A stretch of DNA of 39,570 bases, taken from the NCBI GenBank assembly GCA_011959205.1, contig BLLV01000183.1, positions 1-39,570 of the forward strand, in the 5' to 3' direction. The notes under the pieces were generated by a model. It was not told the origin of the DNA, did no database searches, and saw only the letters and a program-made list of their open reading frames with translations. Numbering within the stretch: position 1 is the first letter of the stretch; each line of letters starts with the position of its first letter. This stretch comes from Bacteroidaceae bacterium (GTDB taxonomy: Bacteria; Bacteroidota; Bacteroidia; Bacteroidales; Bacteroidaceae). Position numbers and translations under genes: made by a program. Shown in pieces: positions 16,581-23,679 of this stretch.

Positions 16581-17750
16581 ATGGCAACAAGAAACTCAAA
16601 ACTCTATCTTTTAATAACGCTCGGTATCACATCTGCTTTCGGTCCGTTTCTTACTGATTTTTATTTACCTACACTGCCTATATTGGACAAGTATTTCAAC
16701 ACTTCCGCTTCATTGGTACAATTGAGTCTGACATTTTGTATGATAGGATTGGCGGTAGGACAACTTTTCATCGGACCACTAAGTGACAAATACGGGCGTA
16801 AACGTCCGCTACTTTTGTCTTTAGGGTTGTTTGGCGTGGCAACTATAGGGTGTATCTATTCGCAGGATATTCATTGGTTTATTTTATTTCGATTAGTTCA
16901 AGGATTGGCAGGTGCAGGTGGAGTTGTCATTTCCAAATCTATTGCCACAGACCTCTATGAAAGCAGGGAACTGAGTATGTTCTTTTCCTTGTTAAGTGGA
17001 GTACAAGGACTGGCTCCTATCTGCGCCCCTGCATTGGGTGGTTTTTTACTTGAAGTGACAGATTGGAAAGGAATTTTTTGGATACTGTTTGCTATAGGTT
17101 TGTTATTGATTTTCATACTGTCATTTTTTAAGGAATCGCTTCCGAAAAAATGTCGACAAAAAGAGAATATATATTCAACTTTCCATAACTACATTCCCGT
17201 ACTCCACAATAAACGGTTTATAAACTATGTGTTAGTGCAAGCATTTGCAATGGGAGTAATGTTTGCCTATATTGCCGCTTCGCCCTTTATTTTCCAGACA
17301 CATTATGGTTTATCTCCTACAGCATACGGTCTTTGCTTCGGTGCGAATGCAGTAGCTATTATGTTGGGTAGTTTTTCTGTGTCGTTTTTCCACAGTGCAA
17401 AACAGGCGATGAAAACAGGGGCTGTCGGCTTTGGATTGGTAAGTTTGATGGTGGCAGTTGCGTTTATAAGTAATGCTACTGTCATAATAGTTGAGAGTAT
17501 ATTGTTTCTATTCCTCATTTTTTTAGGATTGATATTACCAAGCTCCACTGCATTAGCCCTTGATGAAGAACGGGATAATTCCGGTAATGCGTCTGCCTTG
17601 CTCGGTTTTTTGACATTTTTATTCGGAGGTGTAATTTCTCCGCTTACAGGATTAGGAAATATGCTTTATACTACCAGTATTATCATTATAGTTTGTTGTT
17701 TGGGAGTATGGTGGTGCACTCGCAAAGCAATATCAGACCTTGTTTGTTGA
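16581..17750 (+). CDS. Bcr/CflA-type MFS multidrug efflux transporter
   Basis: This 389-residue inner-membrane protein has about 12 hydrophobic segments and exports drugs or metabolites in exchange for protons. The Bcr/CflA subfamily is indicated by the first segment (TDFYLPTLPILDKYF after TM1), by motif A, GPLSDKYGRKRP at 65-76, and by the TM4-5 region RLVQGLAGAGGVVISKSIATD. The length is typical. The divergent AraC gene probably regulates it. Relatives of E. coli Bcr export bicyclomycin, chloramphenicol or peptides; the actual substrate here is unknown. Codon use is AT-rich, like the AraC gene, suggesting that the pair moved together. Confidence 0.9.
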   Translation: MATRNSKLYLLITLGITSAFGPFLTDFYLPTLPILDKYFNTSASLVQLSLTFCMIGLAVGQLFIGPLSDKYGRKRPLLLSLGLFGVATIGCIYSQDIHWFILFRLVQGLAGAGGVVISKSIATDLYESRELSMFFSLLSGVQGLAPICAPALGGFLLEVTDWKGIFWILFAIGLLLIFILSFFKESLPKKCRQKENIYSTFHNYIPVLHNKRFINYVLVQAFAMGVMFAYIAASPFIFQTHYGLSPTAYGLCFGANAVAIMLGSFSVSFFHSAKQAMKTGAVGFGLVSLMVAVAFISNATVIIVESILFLFLIFLGLILPSSTALALDEERDNSGNASALLGFLTFLFGGVISPLTGLGNMLYTTSIIIIVCCLGVWWCTRKAISDLVC

Positions 17751-17948
17751 TTCCTCAAAACTAAGAATAGATGAAACAATGTCATAACGGTGCAGAGCAA
17801 CTGGTTGTTATCGATTCCAATCCAAAACAGAACGAATACATTCATTATTGTAACTAACAGCCTCAGGAAAAGCGATACAGACCCGTAGGAGCAAAAGAAG
17901 ACCGAATATTCAACGTGTGCGGATAATAGCAGGTTTTGCTTCCACCAT
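17751..17948. other. Intergenic stretch between convergent MFS and VOC genes
   Basis: Apart from a 28-codon frame at 17771-17857 with no recognisable features, nothing is visible. No clear terminator hairpin was found for either flanking gene. Confidence 0.35.
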
Positions 17949-18341
17949 TTACGCTGTTATTTCCACATAGTTTCCCTCAGGGTCCGCTACGGCACTCTCA
18001 TAGTATCCGTCACCCGTCGTTCTCGGTTCGCTCAATATGGTGTAGCCGTCCGCTCTCAACCGTTCGGTGAGTGTGTCTACCGTTTGAGCGTTTCCTACTG
18101 CAATGGCAAAATGCGCCAGCCCTTTCAGGTTGCCCCTGCTTGCCGGATTTTGCATATCAGGGATGTGCATGAGTTCAATGCGGGTTTTATCCTCTCCAAA
18201 AGACAGAAAATAAGATGTGTAGTTTTTGGACGGGTTTGTATATTTGCTGCCGCACTTCAAGTTGAAATATCTGGTGTAAAATGCTCTTAGGGTCTCGAGG
18301 TCGTCCGTCCAGATTGCGATATGTTCTATTCTCATGGTCAT
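17949..18341 (-). CDS. VOC-superfamily protein (glyoxalase/dioxygenase-like)
   Basis: This 130-residue protein has the paired beta-alpha-beta-beta-beta modules of the vicinal-oxygen-chelate fold. It begins RIEHIAIWTDDLETLRAFYTRYF and has a second module at LKGLAHFAIAVGNAQTVDTL, ending in GNYVEITA. The candidate metal ligands (His near the start, Glu in RIELMHIPD, His in AHFAIAV, Glu in YVEITA) are all present. Members include glyoxalase I, antibiotic-resistance proteins and dioxygenases, and the reaction here is not assignable. The ATG at 18341 overlaps the TGA of the upstream DUF1349 gene (ATGA), so coupling supports this start over the ATG two codons later. Confidence 0.88.
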   Translation of the reverse strand: MTMRIEHIAIWTDDLETLRAFYTRYFNLKCGSKYTNPSKNYTSYFLSFGEDKTRIELMHIPDMQNPASRGNLKGLAHFAIAVGNAQTVDTLTERLRADGYTILSEPRTTGDGYYESAVADPEGNYVEITA

Positions 18342-19009
18342 TTCTTGTTTTCAGTTGTTTCCGTATTGTTTTCCTTCAGCCACTGCACTCTGCGCAAATC
18401 GGGCAGATGCTTGACGGAGAAATTCTCAAACTTGGCCGTGAAGCCGTTTCCGTCAGGGCAAGCCCCCATTATTCCCACCATGACCGGACGATTGTCTTGC
18501 AGCCAGGCGTTGCGCATCATCGTGTACTCCTTGTCGTCAAAAGAATAGAAAATTTCCACGGCATCGAGCCGGCGCACCGCCTTTATCCATACGAACGGCA
18601 CGGGTTTGTCCAGAGGTATGATGCTCCAGTCGCTCGTGTGATGCGTCACGACGGTGCTGAGGTTGTATTTGCCGTCCACGAACTCAATCCCTGTCTTGAT
18701 GTAATTTTCGTGGTCGACGCGAAGCATCAGTCCCGACTGGTCGAAACGTGTCTTGTAGTCGCCGGATATTTTTACCTTGGCTTCAAACTCCCCGCCACGC
18801 AGGGTATACAGGAAAGGGGCGTCGTCGACGGTAAATCCATAATGGGATATGCGCCAGTAGTCGGTTTGGGGAGTGACATTCATCGAAAGGGAGTTGCCCT
18901 TGATTTCCCATTGTTCCGGTTCGTTGAACCACTGCATCTTTTCCAATGACTGCGCCATGCAGGCAAATGAAGCGGAAATCATCAATCCGCTTAACAATAA
19001 CTTTTTCAT
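18338..19009 (-). CDS. Exported DUF1349 protein
   Basis: From the ATG at 19009 the product is 223 residues with a signal peptide (MKKLLLSGLMISASFACMAQ). The mature part is a single DUF1349 beta-sandwich (concanavalin-like) domain, seen from WRISHYGFTVDDAPFLYTLRGGEFEAKVKISGDY through QSGLMLRVD, WIKAVR and FTAKFENFSV. The family includes yeast REE1 and bacterial YesU-like proteins, and its biochemical role is poorly defined; carbohydrate binding is a reasonable guess from the fold. An ATG two codons upstream (19015) is also possible; longer extensions read through the end of the acetyltransferase gene and lack sense. It is the middle gene of an acetyltransferase-DUF1349-VOC operon. Confidence 0.85.
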   Translation of the reverse strand: MKKLLLSGLMISASFACMAQSLEKMQWFNEPEQWEIKGNSLSMNVTPQTDYWRISHYGFTVDDAPFLYTLRGGEFEAKVKISGDYKTRFDQSGLMLRVDHENYIKTGIEFVDGKYNLSTVVTHHTSDWSIIPLDKPVPFVWIKAVRRLDAVEIFYSFDDKEYTMMRNAWLQDNRPVMVGIMGACPDGNGFTAKFENFSVKHLPDLRRVQWLKENNTETTENKK

Positions 19010-19032
19010 TTCCATGTGTCTTATGTAAAATA

Positions 19033-19590
19033 TTATATTTTCCGTATCACCCGGCAAGGATTTCCGACTGCCAACGAACCTTCCGGAATATCTTTGTTCA
19101 CCACGCTTCCTGCACCGATAACACAGTTGTTGCCGATTGTAACTCCGGGCAGCACACAGACATGCGCACCTATCCACACGTTATCGCCTATGGTAATCGG
19201 CCGGGCATATTCCAACCCCCGGTTTCTCTGCTCTACATCGAAGGGATGCCCGGCAGTGTAAAATCCGCAGTTGGGAGCAATGAACACATTGTCGCCGAAC
19301 TTGACCTTGGCTCCGTCCAAGACAACGCAATTCACGTTTGCATAAAAATTCCCGCCAATCTCTATGTTATAGCCGTAATCGCAAAAGAACGGTTGCTCTA
19401 TCAGAAAACCACGTCCCGTCTTCCCGAACAGCTTGACTATAATATCGTTCCTGCGTTTGGTTTCTGACGGCGGCAGATGATTATATTCATGGCACAGCAG
19501 CTTGCATGCTTGCCTTTCGGCTATCAATTCCGCATCGTTGTTGGCATCGTACAGCCTGCCTTGACGGCATTTTTCTTTCTCACTTGTCAT
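19033..19590 (-). CDS. Maltose/galactoside O-acetyltransferase family enzyme
   Basis: This 185-residue acetyl-CoA-dependent enzyme has the full LacA/Maa architecture. An N-terminal maltose-acetyltransferase cap (about 1-60) begins TSEKEKCRQGRLYDANNDAEL. Hexapeptide repeats run from about 75 to 170, with the catalytic His in GFYTAGHPFD and the conserved DNVWIGAHVCVLPGVTIG and GAGSVVNKDIPEG stretches. The end is VGNPCRVIRKI. It is the first gene of a three-gene minus-strand unit with gaps of about 23 bases and then a 4-base overlap. Its promoter is back to back with that of the LuxR-type gene at 19680, which may control it. Confidence 0.92.
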   Translation of the reverse strand: MTSEKEKCRQGRLYDANNDAELIAERQACKLLCHEYNHLPPSETKRRNDIIVKLFGKTGRGFLIEQPFFCDYGYNIEIGGNFYANVNCVVLDGAKVKFGDNVFIAPNCGFYTAGHPFDVEQRNRGLEYARPITIGDNVWIGAHVCVLPGVTIGNNCVIGAGSVVNKDIPEGSLAVGNPCRVIRKI

Positions 19591-19610
19591 AAAGAACCAT
19601 TTATTTCAAT

Positions 19611-19618
19611 TACTTTTG
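19611..19618 (+). promoter_or_regulatory. Promoter -7 box for the LuxR-type regulator
   Basis: TACTTTTG matches TAnnTTTG and lies 61 bases before the ATG at 19680. It abuts a minus-strand box with no gap. Confidence 0.5.
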
Positions 19619-19626
19619 CAAAGGTA
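19619..19626 (-). promoter_or_regulatory. Promoter -7 box for the acetyltransferase-DUF1349-VOC operon
   Basis: TACCTTTG on the minus strand lies 28 bases before the ATG at 19590 and directly abuts the plus-strand box, so the two promoters cannot both be occupied by polymerase. Confidence 0.5.
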
Positions 19627-19679
19627 GGCCATTGCCATATACCGCACAATGATTATAAATAACCATTTTGTTCCCACCA

Positions 19680-20435
19680 ATGGATAGTAAAGGCGTATTG
19701 AACAAGGAGTTTTCAGCACAGGATTTTGCGGAAGAGCAGCCGTATGCGGAGATGCTGGACAGATATAAGGATATGGCGTGCAACTATGCACGTATGGAGA
19801 ATGCCATTGCCGTATTGAGTGATTTGCGCACCAATGCAAGCTACATCTATTACGGCAAGTTCTCACGAATGCTTAAAATCGGCAAATGCGGGAAAGAAGG
19901 CAAAGTGCCTTCCATTTGGGAAGAAGAAATCTTCAGGCTCATCCATCCTGACGATTTGGCAAGCAAACACTTGCAAGAGCTTTGTTTTTTCCATTTTGTC
20001 AAATGCCGGCCGAAGAAGGAACGTGCCGATTATTATTTGATGAGCAAGCTCCGCATGACAAGCAGCACGAATGATTATATACCCGTATTGCATCGTATGT
20101 TTTATGTTTATGCCCCCGCCAACGATACTTTGTGGCTGGCTCTATGCCTTTACAGTCCTTTATTGTTCGATATTCCTGCCCGATGCCTGATAATCAATTC
20201 CACCAATGGCCAGATGATGGAACTGGATAAACAGAATAGCACCAAAATATTGTCCGTCAGAGAAAAACAGGTCCTGATCCTCATCGATAAAGGCTTGTCG
20301 AGCAAAGAAATAGCCGCCACGCTCCGCATCAGCATAAATACGGTCAGCCGGCATAGGCAGGAGATTTTAGGGAAGTTGCAGGTGAAAAACTCGATAGAAG
20401 CCTGCCGGATAGCAAAGGATTTGAAGTTGATATGA
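19680..20435 (+). CDS. LuxR-type (GerE) helix-turn-helix regulator with PAS-like sensor region
   Basis: This 251-residue cytoplasmic regulator has a C-terminal LuxR/GerE domain at about 190-251: LSVREKQVLILIDKGLSSKEIA, then TLRISINTVSRHRQEILGKL. The N-terminal 185 residues lack a receiver domain and look like the PAS-like sensor of Bacteroidales regulators that contain SIWEEEIFRLIHPDDL and YIPVLHRMFY. The ATG at 19680 is preferred to a TTG four codons upstream. The gene is divergent from the acetyltransferase operon and convergent with the cupin gene, separated from it by a 27-bp hairpin. The ligand and target genes are unknown; control of the divergent operon is inferred from layout. Confidence 0.85.
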   Translation: MDSKGVLNKEFSAQDFAEEQPYAEMLDRYKDMACNYARMENAIAVLSDLRTNASYIYYGKFSRMLKIGKCGKEGKVPSIWEEEIFRLIHPDDLASKHLQELCFFHFVKCRPKKERADYYLMSKLRMTSSTNDYIPVLHRMFYVYAPANDTLWLALCLYSPLLFDIPARCLIINSTNGQMMELDKQNSTKILSVREKQVLILIDKGLSSKEIAATLRISINTVSRHRQEILGKLQVKNSIEACRIAKDLKLI

Positions 20436-20524
20436 TTCATGTTATTGCATTGGCATGACCGGATGACATTGCAGATGATGTGGCAGCTAAACCGCTATCG
20501 CGATTTTCCGCTGTTATCCTGATA

Positions 20525-20584
20525 ATAACCGACAGAAAAATGCCGCTTGAATTTATTTTCAAGCGGCATTTTTCTGTCGGTTAT
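20525..20584. terminator. Bidirectional terminator, perfect 27-bp hairpin
   Basis: The arms 20525-20551 and 20558-20584 are exact reverse complements around a six-base loop. The core is an A-run, TGCCGCTTGA, its complement and a T-run, so both strands read as an intrinsic terminator. It lies between the convergent LuxR-type and cupin genes. Confidence 0.85.
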
Positions 20585-20660
20585 ACGGCCTGTGATACGG
20601 AGATTTTTTTCTGCTATTCCCCTTGTGTGTATCCTTCGCAGGAGGAACTTTAGCGTTTTT

Positions 20661-21476
20661 TCAACTCAGTTTGTCATACTCTTCATCAGTGACGGGTTCC
20701 AGCCACTCATTGGAAACGTTTTCGCCTGCAATCTCGAATGCAAGGTGCGCGAACCAACTATCGGCTGCCGCACCGTGCCAATGCTTCACGCCGGCAGGAA
20801 TGTGGATGACCGTGCCGGGCAGAATCTCTACCGCCGGTTTGCCTTCTTCCTGATACCAGCCACGTCCGGCCACACCGACAAGCATCTGACCACCGCCTTT
20901 CGTCGCTTTATGGATGTGCCAGTTGTTGCGGCAGCGCGGCTCGAAAGTCACGTTGGAGATATTTATCTGCTCACGCGAAACAGGCGCGAGGTAACTGTTG
21001 CCGGTGAAATATCGCGCATACGCCGTGTTGGGCTCGCCGATGGGGAAAATCATTTCACGTTGGAAGGCTGCCTTGGCATCCTCGCCGGTCGTGTCTTCCG
21101 TCCATACGTCTTTGGCAAGGCGAAATGCCGCCCAAGCCTTCGGCCAACCTGCGTAAAAACCGATATGCGTGATGATTTCGGCGATTTCGGTGCGGGTGAT
21201 GCCGTTGTTCTTCGCTGACAGCAAATGATATGTCAGCGAGCTGTCTGTGATACCTTGACTGATAAGAGAAGTAATCGTTACCAAGCTACGGTCACGAAGA
21301 CCGAGCTTGTCGGTGCGGCTCCATACCTCGCCGAAAAGGACGTCATCGTTGAGTTCCGCAAATTTGGGAGCAAACTCGCCTAACTGGTCGCGCCCTGCCG
21401 TCTGTACTATCTTTTCCTGTGCCATAACTTGAAGTGTCAGAATGCTGAATACTGAGATTAAAATGATTCGGTTCAT
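20661..21476 (-). CDS. Carboxymuconolactone decarboxylase-cupin fusion, exported
   Basis: This 271-residue protein has a signal peptide (about 1-19, ending VMAQ). A carboxymuconolactone-decarboxylase/AhpD-like helical domain covers about 35-125 (GLRDRSLVTITSLISQG, ITRTEIAEIITHIGFYAGWPKAWAAF), and a cupin domain covers about 175-260 with metal-ligand candidates His187, His189, Gln197 and His232/His234 (NWHIHK, PAGVKHWHG). No CxxC is present in the first domain, so AhpD-type peroxidase chemistry is unlikely. Such fusions are common in Bacteroidetes and Proteobacteria, with no settled reaction. It follows the hydrolase gene after six bases, so the two are co-transcribed. Base composition is richer in GC than in the left neighbours. 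Confidence 0.88.
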   Translation of the reverse strand: MNRIILISVFSILTLQVMAQEKIVQTAGRDQLGEFAPKFAELNDDVLFGEVWSRTDKLGLRDRSLVTITSLISQGITDSSLTYHLLSAKNNGITRTEIAEIITHIGFYAGWPKAWAAFRLAKDVWTEDTTGEDAKAAFQREMIFPIGEPNTAYARYFTGNSYLAPVSREQINISNVTFEPRCRNNWHIHKATKGGGQMLVGVAGRGWYQEEGKPAVEILPGTVIHIPAGVKHWHGAAADSWFAHLAFEIAGENVSNEWLEPVTDEEYDKLS

Positions 21477-21482
21477 GATTCT

Positions 21483-22931
21483 TTATTGAATGAAGTTATT
21501 GATCCGGTTTTCAGGGTTGAGCGGCGTCTGGTCAGCCAGCACCAGCGACTTGACCATATGCAGCGTTCCCTGCTTGTATTTCCGGAAGTGTTCCGAGGCG
21601 ATGTGCTTCTCGTATGATTCACGGCTCGCATAGGTCTCAAGAATGGTTACCTTGCAGGGATTCTCCTTTTCGCTGACGGCGTACATCGTCAATACGCCCG
21701 GTTCGGTACGCAGGGAGACTTCGCCCACCTCGGTTGCGTATTTCATGTACTCGTCGATGTGCTGCGGGTAAACTTCGATTTTCGACAGGCGTACGATACC
21801 GTCGGCGGTCATCGGCTCCTTGGCGCACATTCCCGGCTGCTTGTCCAGGTTCAGGCATTTGCCGAGATACTTTTTGAAGAACATGTCTATCTTGTCGAAC
21901 GGAATCATATCAAGATTGTCATACAAGTCCGTATGTACGGCGCCGGGAACAATCATCAGTTCCTTGTTGTCGCCCTTCAGCTTCTTGAACGCATCCTCGC
22001 TGAAGTAGCGGGAGTGCGCTTTCTCTCCATGAACGAGCAGTACGGCACTGCGGATTTCATCGCTATAGGCAAGGATAGGCGCGTTGAGAAACGCAAGATT
22101 GGACGTCTTGTTCCAGCCCAGACCGGAATTGATGGAACGGGGATGATAGCCGCGTTCGGTCTTGTAGTAGTCGTAATAATCCTTCATGAACTGCGGCGCG
22201 TCGGCGGCAGGTTCCGGGTTCATCACGGTGCGGGGATAAGTACCCGTCCGATAGTCTTCCGTGCGTTGGGCGTTCAGTTGGCGGCGCATCTCGTAGCGGG
22301 CGTCTGCATTGTCATTGGCATCGTAATAACCGTTTGCCGAACAGCGGCTGATGTCGTACATCGTGGAAGCGACCGTTGCCTTGATGCGTGTGTCGCCCGC
22401 AGCCGCGTTGATGGCAAATCCACCCCAGCCGCAAATACCTACTATGCCGATACGTTCGGCATCCACGTCCGGACGTGTGGCAAGGTAATCCACCGCTGCC
22501 GAGAAGTCTTCGGTATTGATGTCCGGCGAAGCCACGCTGCGGGGCTCTCCGCTGCTTTCGCCCGTGAACGAGGGGTCGAAAGCAATCGTCAGGAATCCCC
22601 GTTCGGCAAGTGCCTGTGCGTACAGCCCCGCTGCCTGCTCCTTGACAGCCCCGAACGGCCCGCAGACGGCGATGGCGGGCAGCTTGCCGGAAGCGTCCTT
22701 CGGCACATACATGTCGGCAGCCAGCGTGATTCCGTAGCGGTTGGTAAATGTTACTTTGCCGTGGTTCACCTTGTCGCTCTGCGGAAAGGTCTTGTCCCAC
22801 TCCTGTGTCAGATTCAATGTCTTCATATTGTCACTTGTTTCTTGGTTTGTCGCACTGTCCGTGCAGCCGGCAAGCAGTCCTGTTCCGAACAAGGCTGCAA
22901 CGGCTGCGGTTTTCAGATTCGTTGTTTTCAT
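21483..22931 (-). CDS. Alpha/beta hydrolase lipoprotein fused to an antibiotic-biosynthesis-monooxygenase (ABM) domain
   Basis: This 482-residue protein begins with a lipobox, LAGC with Cys23. An alpha/beta hydrolase of the dienelactone-hydrolase/acyl-peptidase style spans about 55-365. The nucleophile elbow reads G-I-C-G-W-G with Cys167 where most esterases have Ser, and the likely catalytic His is in PGAVHTDLYD. A short linker leads to a C-terminal ABM ferredoxin-like domain (about 385-470: VRLSKIEVYPQHIDEYMKYATEVGEVSLRTEPGVLTMYAV). ABM domains act as small quinone- or haem-type oxygenases or as dimerisation units. The substrate is unknown. It is co-directional with the flavin reductase (79-base gap) and the cupin gene (six-base gap). 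Confidence 0.85.
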   Translation of the reverse strand: MKTTNLKTAAVAALFGTGLLAGCTDSATNQETSDNMKTLNLTQEWDKTFPQSDKVNHGKVTFTNRYGITLAADMYVPKDASGKLPAIAVCGPFGAVKEQAAGLYAQALAERGFLTIAFDPSFTGESSGEPRSVASPDINTEDFSAAVDYLATRPDVDAERIGIVGICGWGGFAINAAAGDTRIKATVASTMYDISRCSANGYYDANDNADARYEMRRQLNAQRTEDYRTGTYPRTVMNPEPAADAPQFMKDYYDYYKTERGYHPRSINSGLGWNKTSNLAFLNAPILAYSDEIRSAVLLVHGEKAHSRYFSEDAFKKLKGDNKELMIVPGAVHTDLYDNLDMIPFDKIDMFFKKYLGKCLNLDKQPGMCAKEPMTADGIVRLSKIEVYPQHIDEYMKYATEVGEVSLRTEPGVLTMYAVSEKENPCKVTILETYASRESYEKHIASEHFRKYKQGTLHMVKSLVLADQTPLNPENRINNFIQ

Positions 22932-22958
22932 GCTATTAACTGATAGTCTCTATTATTA

Positions 22959-22995
22959 GATGGTGATTTAACTTTACCGAAAGATGACGATTTAA
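22959..22995. repeat. Direct repeat upstream of the hydrolase gene, possible regulator site
   Basis: GATGGTGATTTAA (22959-22971) and GATGACGATTTAA (22983-22995) are 24 bases apart, about two helical turns, and lie 28-64 bases before the hydrolase ATG. AraC-type regulators commonly bind direct repeats, so the nearby AraC protein is a candidate; this is inference. Confidence 0.35.
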
Positions 22996-23010
22996 AATTT
23001 GCTTATTACA

Positions 23011-23550
23011 TCATTCGATGGATTTCCCCGTTTCGTACGCACGCTCCAACGAAGGATGCCCTGCCGTCTCTCCTGGCTCGCTTACGCCTCCGGCAAAGAC
23101 CGTCCCGGCAAGACGCGCTTTCCCGAAGCAGTCTATCCAGCCTGTCAGTCCGGAGACGGCACGTTCCGGCACATGCGCTCCATCCTCGGCAGCGCTGGTC
23201 AGCATATAAATGTCCCGGAAACGATAGTCGGACGGGTAAAGGGGATTCGCCCGGTCGAGCAGGGTCTTGAGCTGGCCGCACATTTCATAATAATAGATGG
23301 GCGTAGCGAACGCGATGACGTCGGCATCGTGCATTTTCCCTACGATGGCAGGCGCGTCGTCGTTGATGACACAACGCCCTGTCTTCTGGCAGGCAAGGCA
23401 TCCCTTGCAGAAGCGGATATCCTTCCCTCTGAGCGTTACCTTTTCGACCTCGTTGCCCGCATCTGCGGCTCCACGGGCAAACTCATCGGCCAATGCGTCC
23501 GAATTACTCCTTGAACGCAGGCTTGACGATATGACCAATACTTTTTTCAT
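23011..23550 (-). CDS. NAD(P)H-dependent flavin reductase / flavodoxin-fold oxidoreductase with four-Cys motif
   Basis: The product is 179 residues from the ATG at 23550; an in-frame ATG at 23568 would add six residues. The flavodoxin-like fold is clear: KKVLVISSSLRSRSNSD binds the FMN phosphate and ADVIAFATPIYYYEMCGQLKTLLDR is the second flavin loop. Cys48, Cys51, Cys54 and Cys60 form C-x2-C-x2-C-x5-C, the spacing known for the 4Fe-4S site of archaeal iron-sulfur flavoprotein (Isf), though many relatives with this pattern are annotated only as FMN reductases. It is downstream of the AraC gene with its own promoter at 23596, and upstream of the hydrolase. It could supply electrons to the cassette. 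Confidence 0.88.
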   Translation of the reverse strand: MKKVLVISSSLRSRSNSDALADEFARGAADAGNEVEKVTLRGKDIRFCKGCLACQKTGRCVINDDAPAIVGKMHDADVIAFATPIYYYEMCGQLKTLLDRANPLYPSDYRFRDIYMLTSAAEDGAHVPERAVSGLTGWIDCFGKARLAGTVFAGGVSEPGETAGHPSLERAYETGKSIE

Positions 23551-23595
23551 TGTTCTGTTTCTATTCATTTCTTTTTATGTTTCCTGTTTCGGCGG

Positions 23596-23603
23596 CAAAG
23601 TTA
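23596..23603 (-). promoter_or_regulatory. Promoter -7 box for the flavin reductase
   Basis: TAACTTTG on the minus strand matches TAnnTTTG and lies 27-45 bases before the two possible starts, immediately after the terminator of the AraC gene. Confidence 0.5.
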
Positions 23604-23610
23604 AAGAGAA

Positions 23611-23638
23611 AGCCCCACAGCGGAATTGCTGTGAGGCT
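23611..23638 (-). terminator. Terminator of the second AraC gene
   Basis: The arms 23628-23638 and 23611-23621 make an 11-bp stem with one mismatch around a six-base loop, followed on the minus strand by TTTCTCTTT. Confidence 0.6.
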
Positions 23639-23679
23639 CAAATAAGATTTCCCAAAGGGTCAATACGGCAGTCTTCGTT

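Noticed and set aside
17771..17857. 28-codon frame starting at an ATG after the MFS gene
   Set aside because: No ribosome-binding site, homology or promoter could be seen; too short to support.
14644..19590. The two acetyltransferases as flanking repeats of a composite element
   Set aside because: Both are on the same strand but their sequences diverge well beyond a repeat, and no transposase is present.
21759..22943. 394-codon plus-strand frame opposite the hydrolase gene
   Set aside because: It is antisense to a well-supported gene in GC-rich DNA, where long shadow frames are expected, and its translation shows no family motifs.
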